The position numbers were made by a program, and so were the translations under genes. Under the pieces are notes generated by a model. It ran no database searches and was not told the DNA's origin. It saw only the letters and a program-made list of their open reading frames with translations. From contig OY730440.1 of the NCBI GenBank assembly GCA_963422655.1, positions 620,001-684,000 of the forward strand: a stretch of 64,000 nucleotides of DNA. Direction: 5' to 3'. How positions within the stretch are numbered: position 1 is the first letter of the stretch; each line of letters starts with the position of its first letter. Below, piece after piece: positions 51,728 through 60,472 of the stretch. The stretch comes from CATQHS01 sp963422655 (lineage in GTDB: Bacteria; Actinomycetota; Acidimicrobiia; Acidimicrobiales; Aldehydirespiratoraceae).

Positions 51728-52612
51728 TCAGCTCACAGCCCCGAGCCGGTAGTACTTCTTGGCGTTGGCGCTGAACAACGCAGCTTGCTCGTCGGCGGAG
51801 AAGTCACTGAGTATCTCGTGGTAGGCGTCGACCACGTCGGTGTAGCTGGAGAACAGCCGGTCGAGCGGCCAGTTGGTCGCCATCATGGAGCGGTCAACTC
51901 CGAAGGCCTCGATGCTCTCGAGGACCCACGGTCTGATGGAGTCGACGTTCCAGCGCTGGTCTCGCATCCCGAACCCTGAGACCTTGCAAACGACGTTGTC
52001 GGCACCTGCAAGCGTGTGCATGCCCTGCTTCCAGTTGGCGAAGTACTCGTCGTCGCGCTCCTGGGGGAAGCCGGCATGACCGAGGACCAACAACACATCA
52101 GGGTACTTCTCGGCCAAGTCTCGCGCCTTGCCCATGTTCTCCCAGAGACAGTCCAGGTCATAGGAGAGGTCGTACTTCTCAAGTAACCCATAGCCGTGGT
52201 GGAACGCGGGATCGACCAGGTAGTCCCCTTCGCCGAAGTCGCGGATGCCGCGAATCTGACCGAAGGCTGCGTGACGTTCAAGGGTGGCTTCAACATCTGG
52301 CGACTGCATTCGAGCGTCACCAACGATTGCCAAGGGAAGCACACCTCGGTCGTGCTGGGCCTGAATCCACTCCGTCTCGTCGACCGGGTCGTCACTGCCG
52401 ATTGCCGCTTGGACATGAACTGCGGCGGTGACGTTGCAAAATCTGCTCTCTGCGGCGAAGTCCTCGACAATGTAGCGACGTGACTTGATGGCGTCGATGT
52501 TGCCGATCAGAGGATGGTCGAGCTCAGGAGCAAGCCAGGACCAAATCAGCGTCGGATGCCCGAAGTCGAAGAAGTGCACGTGAGCGTCGATGAACTCGCT
52601 GCGGTCCTGCAT
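51728..52612 (-). CDS. Amidohydrolase 2 family lactonase (sugar-lactone hydrolase type)
   Basis: 294 residues. FIDAHVHFFDF (HxH metal site) about 7-17, GIRDFGEGDY, LVLGHAGFPQER about 173-184, VCKVSGFG about 205-212 and ATNWPLDRLFSSY near 241-253. This is the COG3618 group, which includes fuconolactonase, rhamnono-gamma-lactonase and related hydrolases. It would open the lactone formed by the dehydrogenases encoded next to it. Operator 5 lies in its promoter. Confidence 0.88.
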   Translation of the reverse strand: MQDRSEFIDAHVHFFDFGHPTLIWSWLAPELDHPLIGNIDAIKSRRYIVEDFAAESRFCNVTAAVHVQAAIGSDDPVDETEWIQAQHDRGVLPLAIVGDARMQSPDVEATLERHAAFGQIRGIRDFGEGDYLVDPAFHHGYGLLEKYDLSYDLDCLWENMGKARDLAEKYPDVLLVLGHAGFPQERDDEYFANWKQGMHTLAGADNVVCKVSGFGMRDQRWNVDSIRPWVLESIEAFGVDRSMMATNWPLDRLFSSYTDVVDAYHEILSDFSADEQAALFSANAKKYYRLGAVS

Positions 52613-52655
52613 GAGCGTTCTCCTGATTTTTGTCGGCTATTGTTTCTACGATCAA

Positions 52656-52675
52656 AATCGTTCCCGGTATCCTTT
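52656..52675. promoter_or_regulatory. Putative LacI operator 5
   Basis: AATCGTTCCCGGTATCCTTT, 44 nt upstream of the minus-strand amidohydrolase start. Confidence 0.6.
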
Positions 52676-52718
52676 CCAGGATAGCTGAAGAGCCGCCAAC
52701 CGAAAAGCGCGATGTTGC

Positions 52719-53762
52719 TCAGGATGCACTGGGACCGTTCGGGATCAAGACACTACGCAGCACCCGACCGGCGCGAAGATCCTCGAGAGCAGCCTCGGCT
52801 TCGTCCAGGGGGCGCTGCGAGCCGGTGAGGTGATCGGTCCGGATGGCTCCCGAGATGTGGAGCTCCACCACCGACGAGATCTCATGGGGCGTGAACCCGC
52901 GTGATCCCATGAGCGTGAGCTCACGCCAGATCAAGTCTGTGGCCCGAACCGGGAAGAGATCGAGCGCAGCTCCGACGAACACAACGCGACCACCGGGGCG
53001 CGCCAACCGGACCGCCAGCTCATCCTGAGCCGCTGATCCAACACACTGCAGCACCACGTCGGGCCCATCGGCGATGAGACGGGTGACTGTGGCCGCGACA
53101 TCGTCATGAGCGCGAACAAGATGCCTGGCACCGAGTTCCTCGGCAAGCGCAAGCTTCTCCTCGGCCCGGCTGACAGCAGTGACCTCAGCTCCGAGATGCA
53201 CACCGAGCTGAACGGCGTTGGAGCCGATACCGCCGATCCCGAGGACCACGAGCTGCTCACCCGGCTCGAGGCCCGCCACCGCGGTGAGCGCATGGTATGG
53301 CGTGGCCACGGCATCGGTCAGTACTGCGAGGCTGGCGGGATCGACGGGCGCGGACGGGCGGATGAGCGTGTTCGCCGGTCGAACGACATAGTCGGCGAAG
53401 GCTCCGTCACAATCGACACCCATCCTGCGCACAGCCGGGCCAAGATTCGGACGACCAGCTCGAACATAGGCGGACTCTGCGTCGTTTTCGATGTAGTAGA
53501 GGGCGACCTGTTCTCCGACCGAGAGTTCATCTACGCCCGGCCCGAGCGCAGCGATTCTCCCGGAGGCTTCATGACCTGGAATCACAGGGAACTTGTCTGC
53601 CCCGAAGCCGCCTTCGAGCAGGAACAGGTCGGATCCGCACACACCACACGCCTCCACCCGCACGAGGGCCTCGCCTGTGCTGGGTTCGGGCACCTCACGA
53701 TGCTCGAGGTCGAGGGGTCGGCCTGCCCCGTGTGCGATCAGGACTCGGCCCGTGACTCCCAT
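52719..53762 (-). CDS. Zinc-type medium-chain dehydrogenase
   Basis: 347 residues. RVEACGVCGSDLFLLEGGFG gives the catalytic zinc Cys and PVIPGHEASGRI the His and Glu (about 58-69); the Rossmann motif is LVVLGIGGIGSNAVQLG. The four structural-zinc cysteines are absent, as in sorbitol- and fucose-dehydrogenase-like branches. Its start codon shares one base with the stop of the upstream SDR gene, so both are one operon. Likely oxidises a polyol or deoxysugar (inference). Confidence 0.88.
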   Translation of the reverse strand: MGVTGRVLIAHGAGRPLDLEHREVPEPSTGEALVRVEACGVCGSDLFLLEGGFGADKFPVIPGHEASGRIAALGPGVDELSVGEQVALYYIENDAESAYVRAGRPNLGPAVRRMGVDCDGAFADYVVRPANTLIRPSAPVDPASLAVLTDAVATPYHALTAVAGLEPGEQLVVLGIGGIGSNAVQLGVHLGAEVTAVSRAEEKLALAEELGARHLVRAHDDVAATVTRLIADGPDVVLQCVGSAAQDELAVRLARPGGRVVFVGAALDLFPVRATDLIWRELTLMGSRGFTPHEISSVVELHISGAIRTDHLTGSQRPLDEAEAALEDLRAGRVLRSVLIPNGPSAS

Positions 53763-54468
53763 CAGTCGATGAGGAAGCCGCCGTTGATGTCGGTGACCTC
53801 CCCGGTGATGAAGCCTGCATGACCGGACGCAAGGAAGGCAACGAGGTCAGCGACTTCTTCGGGTCGGCCGAGGCGTCCCACCGGAATCTTGGTGCGCATG
53901 TGTGTCATCCCTGCGATCATCTCCGTGTCGATCAGCGTGGGAGCCAATGCGTTGGCGGTGATCCCATACGGCGCATACTGCGACGCGATCGACTTCATCA
54001 AGGCCATGACGCCCGCCTTCGATGCTGCGTACGCGGCCACATCCTTGACACCGCCGGTCTTGCCCGCTGAGGAGCCCAGTGCCACGATACGGCCATAGCC
54101 GCGCTCGCGCATCGACGGAAGTGCCCGTCGAGCACACAAGAACGCGCCAGTGAGATTCACCGCGATCGAGTCCGACCAAGACTCCAAAGTCGTCTCCTCG
54201 AATGGTCCGGTCCGGTAGATGCCAGCATTGAGCACCAAGATCTCAACGGGACCCAAGCGCTGCTCAACGGCCGCGAATGCCGTCTCGACGCTGCGCTCGC
54301 TTGTCACATCGAGCTCCACACCTTCGATACCGTCGTGATCGGGGACGGCTAGATCTCCCGCAGCAACGGTCGCTCCCAGTGCAACGAACCGGCGAGCGAT
54401 CGCCGCGCCGATGCCTCTCCGGCACCGGTTACCAGCGCGACCCGACCCTCAAATCCATCGAGCTGCAC
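53762..54468 (-). pseudogene. SDR-family sugar dehydrogenase with a one-base frameshift near the N-terminus
   Basis: From GTG 54468 (GGGAGG upstream) the frame reads QLDGFEGRVALVTGAGE and then shifts: the continuation IGAAIARRFVALGATVAAGD to ELDVTSERS is in another frame, through to the stop at 53762. A single G missing in the GAGGC at about 54414 (GGGC expected) explains it. The downstream part is a complete SDR with LVLNAGIYRTGPFE, AAYAASKAGVMAL (Tyr-Lys) and ITGEVTDINGGFL. Whether the lesion is real or an assembly error is unknown; without it the gene would be a 235-residue fucose/glucose-dehydrogenase-like enzyme. Confidence 0.8.
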
Positions 54469-54505
54469 GACCGCCTCCCATCGCTCAACTGTAGCTCAAC
54501 GCTAC

Positions 54506-54525
54506 AATCGATCCCGGAAACGATT
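54506..54525. promoter_or_regulatory. Putative LacI operator 6
   Basis: AATCGATCCCGGAAACGATT, the most symmetrical site (AATCG/CGATT arms). It lies between the two divergent SDR genes. Confidence 0.7.
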
Positions 54526-54598
54526 CTAGACAGAGCTGCACTTGGGCCCAATACTGGAAGGCCCAAAACTGGAACTCGAGCCCACGGGAGGTGTGACG

Positions 54599-55369
54599 AT
54601 GTGGGATCCCAGCGCCGGTGTTCGAGACCGGGCGGTCGTGGTAACCGGAGCCGCCGGCGGCATCGGTCGAAGTGTGGCGGAAGCGTTTGCCGAGGCGGGT
54701 GCACATGTCATGGCAGTGGACATCTCAGCCGACCGTCTAGCCGAAACCATGAATGGCCTGGACGGAGGTATTGCTCGCCACCATTCGGTTGTGCTCGACC
54801 TCCGCGACCACAACCGGCACGACGCTTTGTTCACCGCAGCTCATGACCGGTTCGGGCGCTTCGATCACTTGGTCCACGTTGCTGCTGTGATCCTGCGCCG
54901 CGACGACGTCGACGCAGTCACCGAAGACGACTGGGACTTCCAGTCCGACGTGAACCTCAAGGCAACGTTCTTTCTGATTTGTTCAGCCGCCCGATCACTT
55001 CGCCAGGCAGGACACGGTGGTTCGATCACGGCGTTCACGTCTCAGGGCTGGGCAACTGGCGGATTTGGCGGCTCCGTCGCCTACTGCGCGACCAAGGGGG
55101 GCGTGGTGTCGATGGCTCGGGGCATGGCTCGGACCTACGCTGGAGACGGAATCCGGGTCAACACCATCGCCCCTGGTGCCGTCGACACGGCGATGATGAC
55201 CGAGGGCATGACGGACGAGGCGATCGAGTCGTTCGTCGCTCAGATCCCCGTGGGCCGCATGGGCCGACCCGAAGAGTTGGCGACGCCTGCGGTCTTCTTG
55301 GCTTCGGACCACGCCAGCTACATAACCGGTGCCACACTGAACGTCAGCGGTGGTTTCCTGATGTACTGA
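54599..55369 (+). CDS. SDR-family oxidoreductase (sugar dehydrogenase type)
   Basis: 256 residues from ATG 54599 (GGGAGG upstream; a frame opening at 54542 reads through the leader). GAAGGIGRSVAEAFAEAGAH about 17-36, AAVILRRDDVDAVTEDDW, active-site SQGWATGGFGGSVAYCATKG (Ser/Tyr/Lys about 140-165) and YITGATLNVSGGFLMY at the end. An NAD-dependent deoxysugar or sugar alcohol dehydrogenase of the sugar regulon. Confidence 0.9.
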   Translation: MWDPSAGVRDRAVVVTGAAGGIGRSVAEAFAEAGAHVMAVDISADRLAETMNGLDGGIARHHSVVLDLRDHNRHDALFTAAHDRFGRFDHLVHVAAVILRRDDVDAVTEDDWDFQSDVNLKATFFLICSAARSLRQAGHGGSITAFTSQGWATGGFGGSVAYCATKGGVVSMARGMARTYAGDGIRVNTIAPGAVDTAMMTEGMTDEAIESFVAQIPVGRMGRPEELATPAVFLASDHASYITGATLNVSGGFLMY

Positions 55370-55403
55370 ACGATCCGCGGCCTACGATCCCGCGGCTTGG
55401 GCC

Positions 55404-56810
55404 TCAAACCCGAAGGACCTCCACACCCAGGTGCCGCCCGAGGCGTTCGAGGTCGTTGGTGATCTCGCCGGCTGTGAGAACTCCGTGGTGGTTGGCCCCG
55501 GCGAGGCACCAACGTCGCCACGCTTCGGCTCCGTCCGCACCTTGGAAAGCGAATCCGGCGTTTGTCGTCCCCGTGGAGGGAAACGCACTGTCGGTGAACC
55601 GACCCGAAGCGACGATGAACCGGTGGCCGGGCGGTCCGTCGAGTTGGGCGAAACCGACCAAAGTGGCTGGCCCTTGCGCAACGCTGAACCGCGAACACAA
55701 CGAACGCTGTGTCCCGCCGAACCACGGATTCGCAGCCAGCGTTGGTAGCTGCGCGGGTCCCAGGAGTCCGAGGTCGGTCTCGCCGGTGTTCGCCACGACG
55801 AAGACCCCCGTGTCGGAGTCGAACGCCTCCAGCTCATGGTAAAGCGCCGGTGCGCCAAGCGACTTGACGGCCAACATTGCCACCGCGGTCACGACATCGC
55901 CAGAGCAGGTCCATGGGACCCCCTCAGAGGTGGAACATCCAAGGGCATAACACGGCGCGATGCCGATGCTTGGCCCGAACCGGATTTGCGGAACGTGGCA
56001 GTTGAACGCTCCGGCGTCGAGGCTATGACACCTAACGAGCGTGTCGAGTGCGAGCTTGGCGCGCACAGCACGCTCGAGGCTGTCGTGGTCGACGGTTTCA
56101 TGGACGATGTGTGACTGTCGTACAGCACCGCAGGCCTGGCGGATTTCTCCGTCGCCGGCGCGGTCGAATGCGTCGACGAAGTCTTGCGCACCGACATTCA
56201 CAATAGTCGTGCCAATTGCCGCCGAGAGCCGCGCCGGATCGAGATCGACGCATGTGTAACCGTCGATGGGGTCGCCCAACCGGCCGATCCGCCCTCGCAT
56301 GACCGCGTTGGCGCCCGCGGCTGCAGCAACCGCCCCGGCGAGCACGTCTTGGAGATCAGCGTCAGCCAGTGAGGCGGTGATCGGGTCGAACGGCTGGCCG
56401 GTGCGTGTCAGAACGCTCGTGAGCATGGGCACGCCGACTGTCGCCCCGCGGGAGGTCACATCGGCCTTGTCGAAGGTGCTGCCGAGCTCGCGCTCAGTAC
56501 GAAGCGCCCACACGATCAACGGCCGAGAAGCTATCGAGGCGAGGCAGTTGAGCGTGACCGCGGGTGGGGTGGCCATCGACTGCGCCACTACGACAACGTC
56601 GAAGTCGTGCGTGTCGAGCTCGGCAACCGTGCGATCCAGACAGCTCGCATCGAGCAAGCCAGCCCAAACAACTTGGCAATGCTGGCCCAAGGCTCGAACT
56701 GCATGCTCAAGAAGCTCCGATCGCGACGCGGCTAGATCAAAGGGGGTCGAGTCGGCCCAGAAGTCCCAATATGGATGGACGACCGCGATGCGCGGGTTCC
56801 GCCTCAACAC
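55404..56810 (-). CDS. L-fucose/L-arabinose isomerase-like protein
   Basis: 468 residues. The N-terminus RIAVVHPYWDFWADSTPFDL is followed by VVVAQSMATPPA near 76-87. The C-terminal segments SLDAGAFNCHVPQI, PCYALGCSTSEGVPWTCSGD, LYHELEAFDSD and the metal-site-like ANHHGVLTAGEITNDL (about 440-455) match the FucI/AraA-like isomerase fold, with the presumed metal Glu/Asp and His residues. It may isomerise the aldose or have another aldose-ketose role. Third gene of the minus-strand operon (mutarotase, unknown, isomerase). Confidence 0.75.
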   Translation of the reverse strand: MLRRNPRIAVVHPYWDFWADSTPFDLAASRSELLEHAVRALGQHCQVVWAGLLDASCLDRTVAELDTHDFDVVVVAQSMATPPAVTLNCLASIASRPLIVWALRTERELGSTFDKADVTSRGATVGVPMLTSVLTRTGQPFDPITASLADADLQDVLAGAVAAAAGANAVMRGRIGRLGDPIDGYTCVDLDPARLSAAIGTTIVNVGAQDFVDAFDRAGDGEIRQACGAVRQSHIVHETVDHDSLERAVRAKLALDTLVRCHSLDAGAFNCHVPQIRFGPSIGIAPCYALGCSTSEGVPWTCSGDVVTAVAMLAVKSLGAPALYHELEAFDSDTGVFVVANTGETDLGLLGPAQLPTLAANPWFGGTQRSLCSRFSVAQGPATLVGFAQLDGPPGHRFIVASGRFTDSAFPSTGTTNAGFAFQGADGAEAWRRWCLAGANHHGVLTAGEITNDLERLGRHLGVEVLRV

Positions 56811-56867
56811 ACCGCCCGGGTGCCCAGCGCCCGGCAGGGGTCGATGCCGAGTTGTGCGTCGCTGCGA

Positions 56868-57965
56868 TCAGTCATCGTCTGCGACGCGCATCATCGCGTC
56901 GCGCTCGGCGCGACGCGCCGAACCAAGAGGGGCCGTGGGCGGTGGCTTGACCGCGCCGACCCGCCGATAAGCGTCGTCGGGAATGTTGCGGACGTCTTTG
57001 TAGACGGTCCAACTGCACCGGCTCTTGGCAGAAAGCGGGGCCTTCGGTGGGTCGGTGATCCTAACCGGGTAGCCGAACGCGGCGATGGGCAGATTCTCGT
57101 GCAAAACACAGCAATGCGCGCAGTAGGAACAGATTCCCTTCTCGTTCCAGGTGAAGTCGTGAGCGTCACGAAGCTCACTCCAGCCCAGTGACGGATCGCG
57201 CAGCGGCGGCAGTCCGTCGCGGGACTCCCCCTCCATCGTTCGGCCCCCCGACCCGCATGGGGCGAAACTGAGGGTGACCTTCTCATCGTCCTCGTAGACA
57301 TCGATCGTACCGTCACGAGCAGTGCCGCTGACGTGACCGTGATGGCCTTCGAAGCCGAGGTAGATCAGAAGCCAGCTTGCGGTGTCCCAGTCGAGCTGGG
57401 AGACATCGAAGCGCTGATAGCGCTTCGCGAACCAGTCACCGATGACCCAACCCTCGTACATCTCGCGCAGCGCGGGCTCGCCATGGCGCTCGACAACGAG
57501 ATGGAACAACCCGGAGAGCTGATCAACCTCACAATCATGGAGAGCGCGCCAGGTTTCCTGCGCAGCAGCCAACGCCTCACGCCGTGTCGTGTGGTGCAGT
57601 TGAGCGTCCTCGACTCTGTCAAGATCTGAGATGACGGTCGCCCAGATTTCATCACGCGAAGCATGTGCGAAGCGGTGGTACTCACTCAGCCTGTCGCGTA
57701 TTTCGTTGTGGCTCCGGTCCAGGTCGGCTTCCGAGAGCCCCTTGTCGACCAGACACCGACGGGTATCGCGAAACCACTGCTCGTAGATGTCGAAAACGAC
57801 GCGCATCTCCTGTGCAAAGAAATCAGCGAGTGCAACAACCGTCTTGTCGTCGACCGCGTCCAGCGCGCGAGCGATCAGCCGGGGCGTGCCTTCAGCGAGT
57901 TCACTCCAGCCGCCAGCGCGAATGACACGACCCAGGTGTTCGTTGTGAACCAGCGACGCGCTCAT
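56868..57965 (-). CDS. Unknown protein with a Cys-rich C-x2-C-x2-CC motif (365 aa)
   Basis: 365 residues from ATG 57965. The N-terminal 200 residues are helical and charged (for example DEIWATVISDLDRVEDAQL). The central part has IYLGFEGHHGHVSGTARDG near 228-246 and a beta-rich segment with FAPCGSGGRTMEG. The C-terminus has the striking cluster EKGICSYCAHCCVLHENLP near 299-317 and a second Cys in AKSRCSWTVYKDV. This looks like a metal or Fe-S site, but I know no family. It starts 9 nt downstream of the mutarotase and 57 nt upstream of the isomerase, so it belongs to the sugar operon. Confidence 0.75.
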   Translation of the reverse strand: MSASLVHNEHLGRVIRAGGWSELAEGTPRLIARALDAVDDKTVVALADFFAQEMRVVFDIYEQWFRDTRRCLVDKGLSEADLDRSHNEIRDRLSEYHRFAHASRDEIWATVISDLDRVEDAQLHHTTRREALAAAQETWRALHDCEVDQLSGLFHLVVERHGEPALREMYEGWVIGDWFAKRYQRFDVSQLDWDTASWLLIYLGFEGHHGHVSGTARDGTIDVYEDDEKVTLSFAPCGSGGRTMEGESRDGLPPLRDPSLGWSELRDAHDFTWNEKGICSYCAHCCVLHENLPIAAFGYPVRITDPPKAPLSAKSRCSWTVYKDVRNIPDDAYRRVGAVKPPPTAPLGSARRAERDAMMRVADDD

Positions 57966-57973
57966 GTCAAGCC

Positions 57974-58288
57974 TTAGTCCATGTGCCACTGCAGCGGGAG
58001 AAGGAACGCGAAGTTCGTCTGCGGGTCGGCTTCGATCTTCATGATGGGGGCCATGTACTCGCCCCACCGGGCGTTGGCGTCGCTGTTGGCGAGGTATTCA
58101 CTGGCCGCTTCGAGATCGTCGGTCTCAAAATAGCCGATCAAGGTCAGGCCGTAGCGGAAGATGCTGTAGTTCCGCAAGCCCGCCGCAGAGATCTCTTCGA
58201 CCAGCTCGGGCCAGATCTCGTCATGGCGTCGCTTGTACTCTTCCTCATATCCAGGGCGCACTTCCAGCACCCACGCATAGTGTCCCAT
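57974..58288 (-). CDS. L-rhamnose mutarotase family protein
   Basis: 104 residues, the family length, from ATG 58288 (GAGAAGAGG upstream). GHYAWVLEVRPGYEEEYKRR about 2-21, HDEIWPELVEEISAAG about 22-37, LRNYSIFRY and LIGYFETDD, and the C-terminal conserved Trp pair region, identify the RhaM/FucU-like DUF718 family. It interconverts alpha and beta anomers of a deoxyaldose before oxidation or isomerisation. First gene of the operon under operator 7. Confidence 0.88.
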   Translation of the reverse strand: MGHYAWVLEVRPGYEEEYKRRHDEIWPELVEEISAAGLRNYSIFRYGLTLIGYFETDDLEAASEYLANSDANARWGEYMAPIMKIEADPQTNFAFLLPLQWHMD

Positions 58289-58333
58289 TTCCTCTTCTCC
58301 CACGTCGAGTTCCACGCTGACAGGCGTTGCAAG

Positions 58334-58353
58334 ATTCGTTCCCGGTTTCGATT
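58334..58353. promoter_or_regulatory. Putative LacI operator 7
   Basis: ATTCGTTCCCGGTTTCGATT, 46 nt upstream of the mutarotase start on the minus strand. Confidence 0.6.
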
Positions 58354-58455
58354 CCAGAACTTAGTCACGATAACGTCTCAGCGTCAACCGCGCCCTGATT
58401 TCGCAAAGCAAGGCCAGCTTGGATGGGCATTGATGCACTCGTTGATCCGGCCTAG

Positions 58456-58475
58456 AATCGTTTCCGGAATCGTTT
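58456..58475. promoter_or_regulatory. Putative LacI operator 8
   Basis: AATCGTTTCCGGAATCGTTT, the strongest match, ends 13 nt before the Gfo/Idh start and so covers the leader or core promoter. Confidence 0.7.
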
Positions 58476-58487
58476 CAGGGAGGATCG

Positions 58488-59552
58488 ATGGCTAAGCCAA
58501 GGCTTGGAGTGATCGGAGCAGGTTCGTGGGCGGTGTCGTCACATCTTCCGAACTTCGCGCAAAGAAAAGACGAGATCGACTTCGTGGGAGTGGCACGCAA
58601 GGGCCAGGAACTGCTCGAACGCATCCGAGGCGACTTCGGTTTCGCCGTGGCCAGTGAGGACTACCGCGATGTCATCGAAGCGGGCGTCGATCTCGTGCTT
58701 GTTGCAAGCCCGTCGGGGCTGCACTACGAACACGCCAAAGCCTCTCTCGAGGCCGGGGCGCACGTCCTCGTCGAGAAACCGGTGACCATTGATCCCGCCC
58801 AGGCCTGGGAACTCGTCGACATCGCCGAGGCCAACGACCGCCATCTGCTCACCGCCTTTGGCTGGAACTACCGCCCGATGGTCGTCGAGGCGAAGGAGCT
58901 GATGGAGACCACCGGGATCGGCGAGGTGGAACAAATCACGATCCACATGGCATCGGTCACACGCGAGTTGTTGTCCAACACCGGCGCATACCCTGACGCC
59001 GACCCCGCAACTGTGCCCGAGAATGCGACATGGACCGATCCCAGCATGTCTGGTGGTGGATACGGTCAAGCCCAACTCTCACACGCTCTAGGTCTAGGCC
59101 TTTGGCTCACCGGACTCCGGGCCCGCGAAGTGTTCGCTTTCATGAGCGCACCGCTGAATGCGCCGGTTGAGCTCCATGACGCGATCGCCATGCGGTTCGA
59201 CAACGGCGCAATCGGATCGATGGCGGGCGGGTCGTGCCACATCGGCTCGGGAAACAACAAGCATCAACTCGAGGTGCGAGCCATCGGCTCACAAGGCCAG
59301 ATCCACGTCGACGTGGAACGTGAGATCGTCTGGCTCTTCCGGCCCGACGGAACCGATATCCGACTCGACCTGGAGTCCGACGCCGGACTGTACGACTGCG
59401 ATGGCCCGGCGCACACGCTTGTCGACCTCGCGCTGGGCAAAGATGTGAAGATCCACTCCCCGGCCGAACTCGGTGCCCGGACCGTTGAGACTCTCGATGC
59501 GGCATACCGCAGTGCAGCGAGCGGCAGCGTCACCACCGTCAACCGACCCTGA
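58488..59552 (+). CDS. Gfo/Idh/MocA-family oxidoreductase
   Basis: 354 residues. N-terminal NAD fold with RLGVIGAGSWAVSSHLPNF about 5-23; the family signature ASLEAGAHVLVEKPVTIDP (EKP) about 86-104; the C-terminal domain ends GARTVETLDAAYRSAASG. Members oxidise sugars or inositols, and here it is the only plus-strand gene of its own unit at the right end of the sugar regulon, directly below operator 8. Confidence 0.9.
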   Translation: MAKPRLGVIGAGSWAVSSHLPNFAQRKDEIDFVGVARKGQELLERIRGDFGFAVASEDYRDVIEAGVDLVLVASPSGLHYEHAKASLEAGAHVLVEKPVTIDPAQAWELVDIAEANDRHLLTAFGWNYRPMVVEAKELMETTGIGEVEQITIHMASVTRELLSNTGAYPDADPATVPENATWTDPSMSGGGYGQAQLSHALGLGLWLTGLRAREVFAFMSAPLNAPVELHDAIAMRFDNGAIGSMAGGSCHIGSGNNKHQLEVRAIGSQGQIHVDVEREIVWLFRPDGTDIRLDLESDAGLYDCDGPAHTLVDLALGKDVKIHSPAELGARTVETLDAAYRSAASGSVTTVNRP

Positions 59553-59567
59553 CAGATATACGTGGTC

Positions 59568-59595
59568 GCACTTAAACGTACATTTGTTTGAGTGC
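59568..59595. terminator. Hairpin downstream of the Gfo/Idh gene
   Basis: GCACTTAAAC and GTTTGAGTGC form a 10-bp stem (one G:U) around an 8-nt loop, 16 nt after the stop. There is no T-tract, so it may be a processing or pausing hairpin rather than a canonical terminator. Confidence 0.4.
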
Positions 59596-59858
59596 CAGAG
59601 GGGTCTATCCCACCCCATCAGAGAATGCGTGTTGACTGGGCCTCAACGGATCCGGCGAAGCCCACGTCGGGTTGACCTGAGCCACCGACGGGCACATCGA
59701 GCGGTCGCTGAAATCGGCGGATTCTCCAGCTCCGTCAATCATATCCGACCCCGGCCGCTATTTTCGGATTTCCAGGGTCGCAGCGTGACGCGAAGTGTCT
59801 GGTCAGCAAGCCAGCTCGGTGGATCGCAGGGGCTGCGCCGAGCTTCATGCTGCTAGAC

Positions 59859-59880
59859 GGTACGAGAGGTTTTCGTTACC
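59859..59880. promoter_or_regulatory. Imperfect palindrome before abiEi
   Basis: GGTACGA (59859) and TCGTTACC (ending 59880) form an imperfect inverted repeat 10 nt before the start codon. AbiEi antitoxins repress their own promoter by binding inverted repeats; assignment here is tentative. Confidence 0.35.
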
Positions 59881-59890
59881 TTTAGCTCTC

Positions 59891-60472
59891 ATGAGTACGG
59901 CTGAGGTTGTCCGCGAGCGGATCGAGGGGGCGCCCGTGCGTTCTTTCATCGAGACCGCTGATCTGCCGGGGTCTCGTCGCGCCGTTGAGTGTGAGTTGTC
60001 GCGACTCGTCGCCAAGGGCGCCGTTGCGAGGGTCCGCAGGGGGCTGTACTGGAAGGGGCCACGCACCCCGGTGGGAATGCCGCTGCCTCGGGCCTTCGAT
60101 GTTGGCATGGCGATCGCTGGCCCCGGGTCGGGACCGGCCAGCGTGTCCGCAGCCGCGTTTCTCGCACTGACGACACAGGTTCCTGCTGTCGAGACGATCG
60201 CTGTTGCCGGGCGGGCTCCTACGCCTGTAGCCGGTGTTCGGTTTGTGAGCCGGTCGATCGAGCGACGCATCCTCGGTCTAGAGCCCACCGAGGTTGCCGT
60301 CGTTGAGGTGCTTCGCGATGGGCCCACCGCCGTCGAGGTCCCATGGACGGACTTCGCAGAGGTAGCAGCGCGTCTCGAGCGCGAAGAAGTGATTCGCCCA
60401 GAGCTGATCACCGGACAGCTTGGCCACGAACGTCACATCGCTGCGCGTCGGCGTTGGAGCGAACTGCGTTGA
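59891..60472 (+). CDS. AbiEi-type antitoxin (type IV toxin-antitoxin regulator)
   Basis: 193 residues from ATG 59891. The N-terminal winged-helix, with the conserved SRRAVECELSRLVAKGAVAR then VRRGLYWKGPRTPVGMP, and the C-terminal domain with PASVSAAAFLALTTQVP and AGVRFVSRSIERR, match AbiEi. It would neutralise an AbiEii nucleotidyltransferase, but only a truncated one follows. The frame extends upstream without similarity. Confidence 0.85.
   Translation: MSTAEVVRERIEGAPVRSFIETADLPGSRRAVECELSRLVAKGAVARVRRGLYWKGPRTPVGMPLPRAFDVGMAIAGPGSGPASVSAAAFLALTTQVPAVETIAVAGRAPTPVAGVRFVSRSIERRILGLEPTEVAVVEVLRDGPTAVEVPWTDFAEVAARLEREEVIRPELITGQLGHERHIAARRRWSELR

Larger units (their letters stand above)
59553..59890. 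other. 338 nt intergenic region without a gene
   Basis: No convincing coding frame or family similarity in either strand. It holds the hairpin at 59568-59595 and the palindrome before abiEi. Composition is slightly AT-richer at both ends. Confidence 0.5.
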
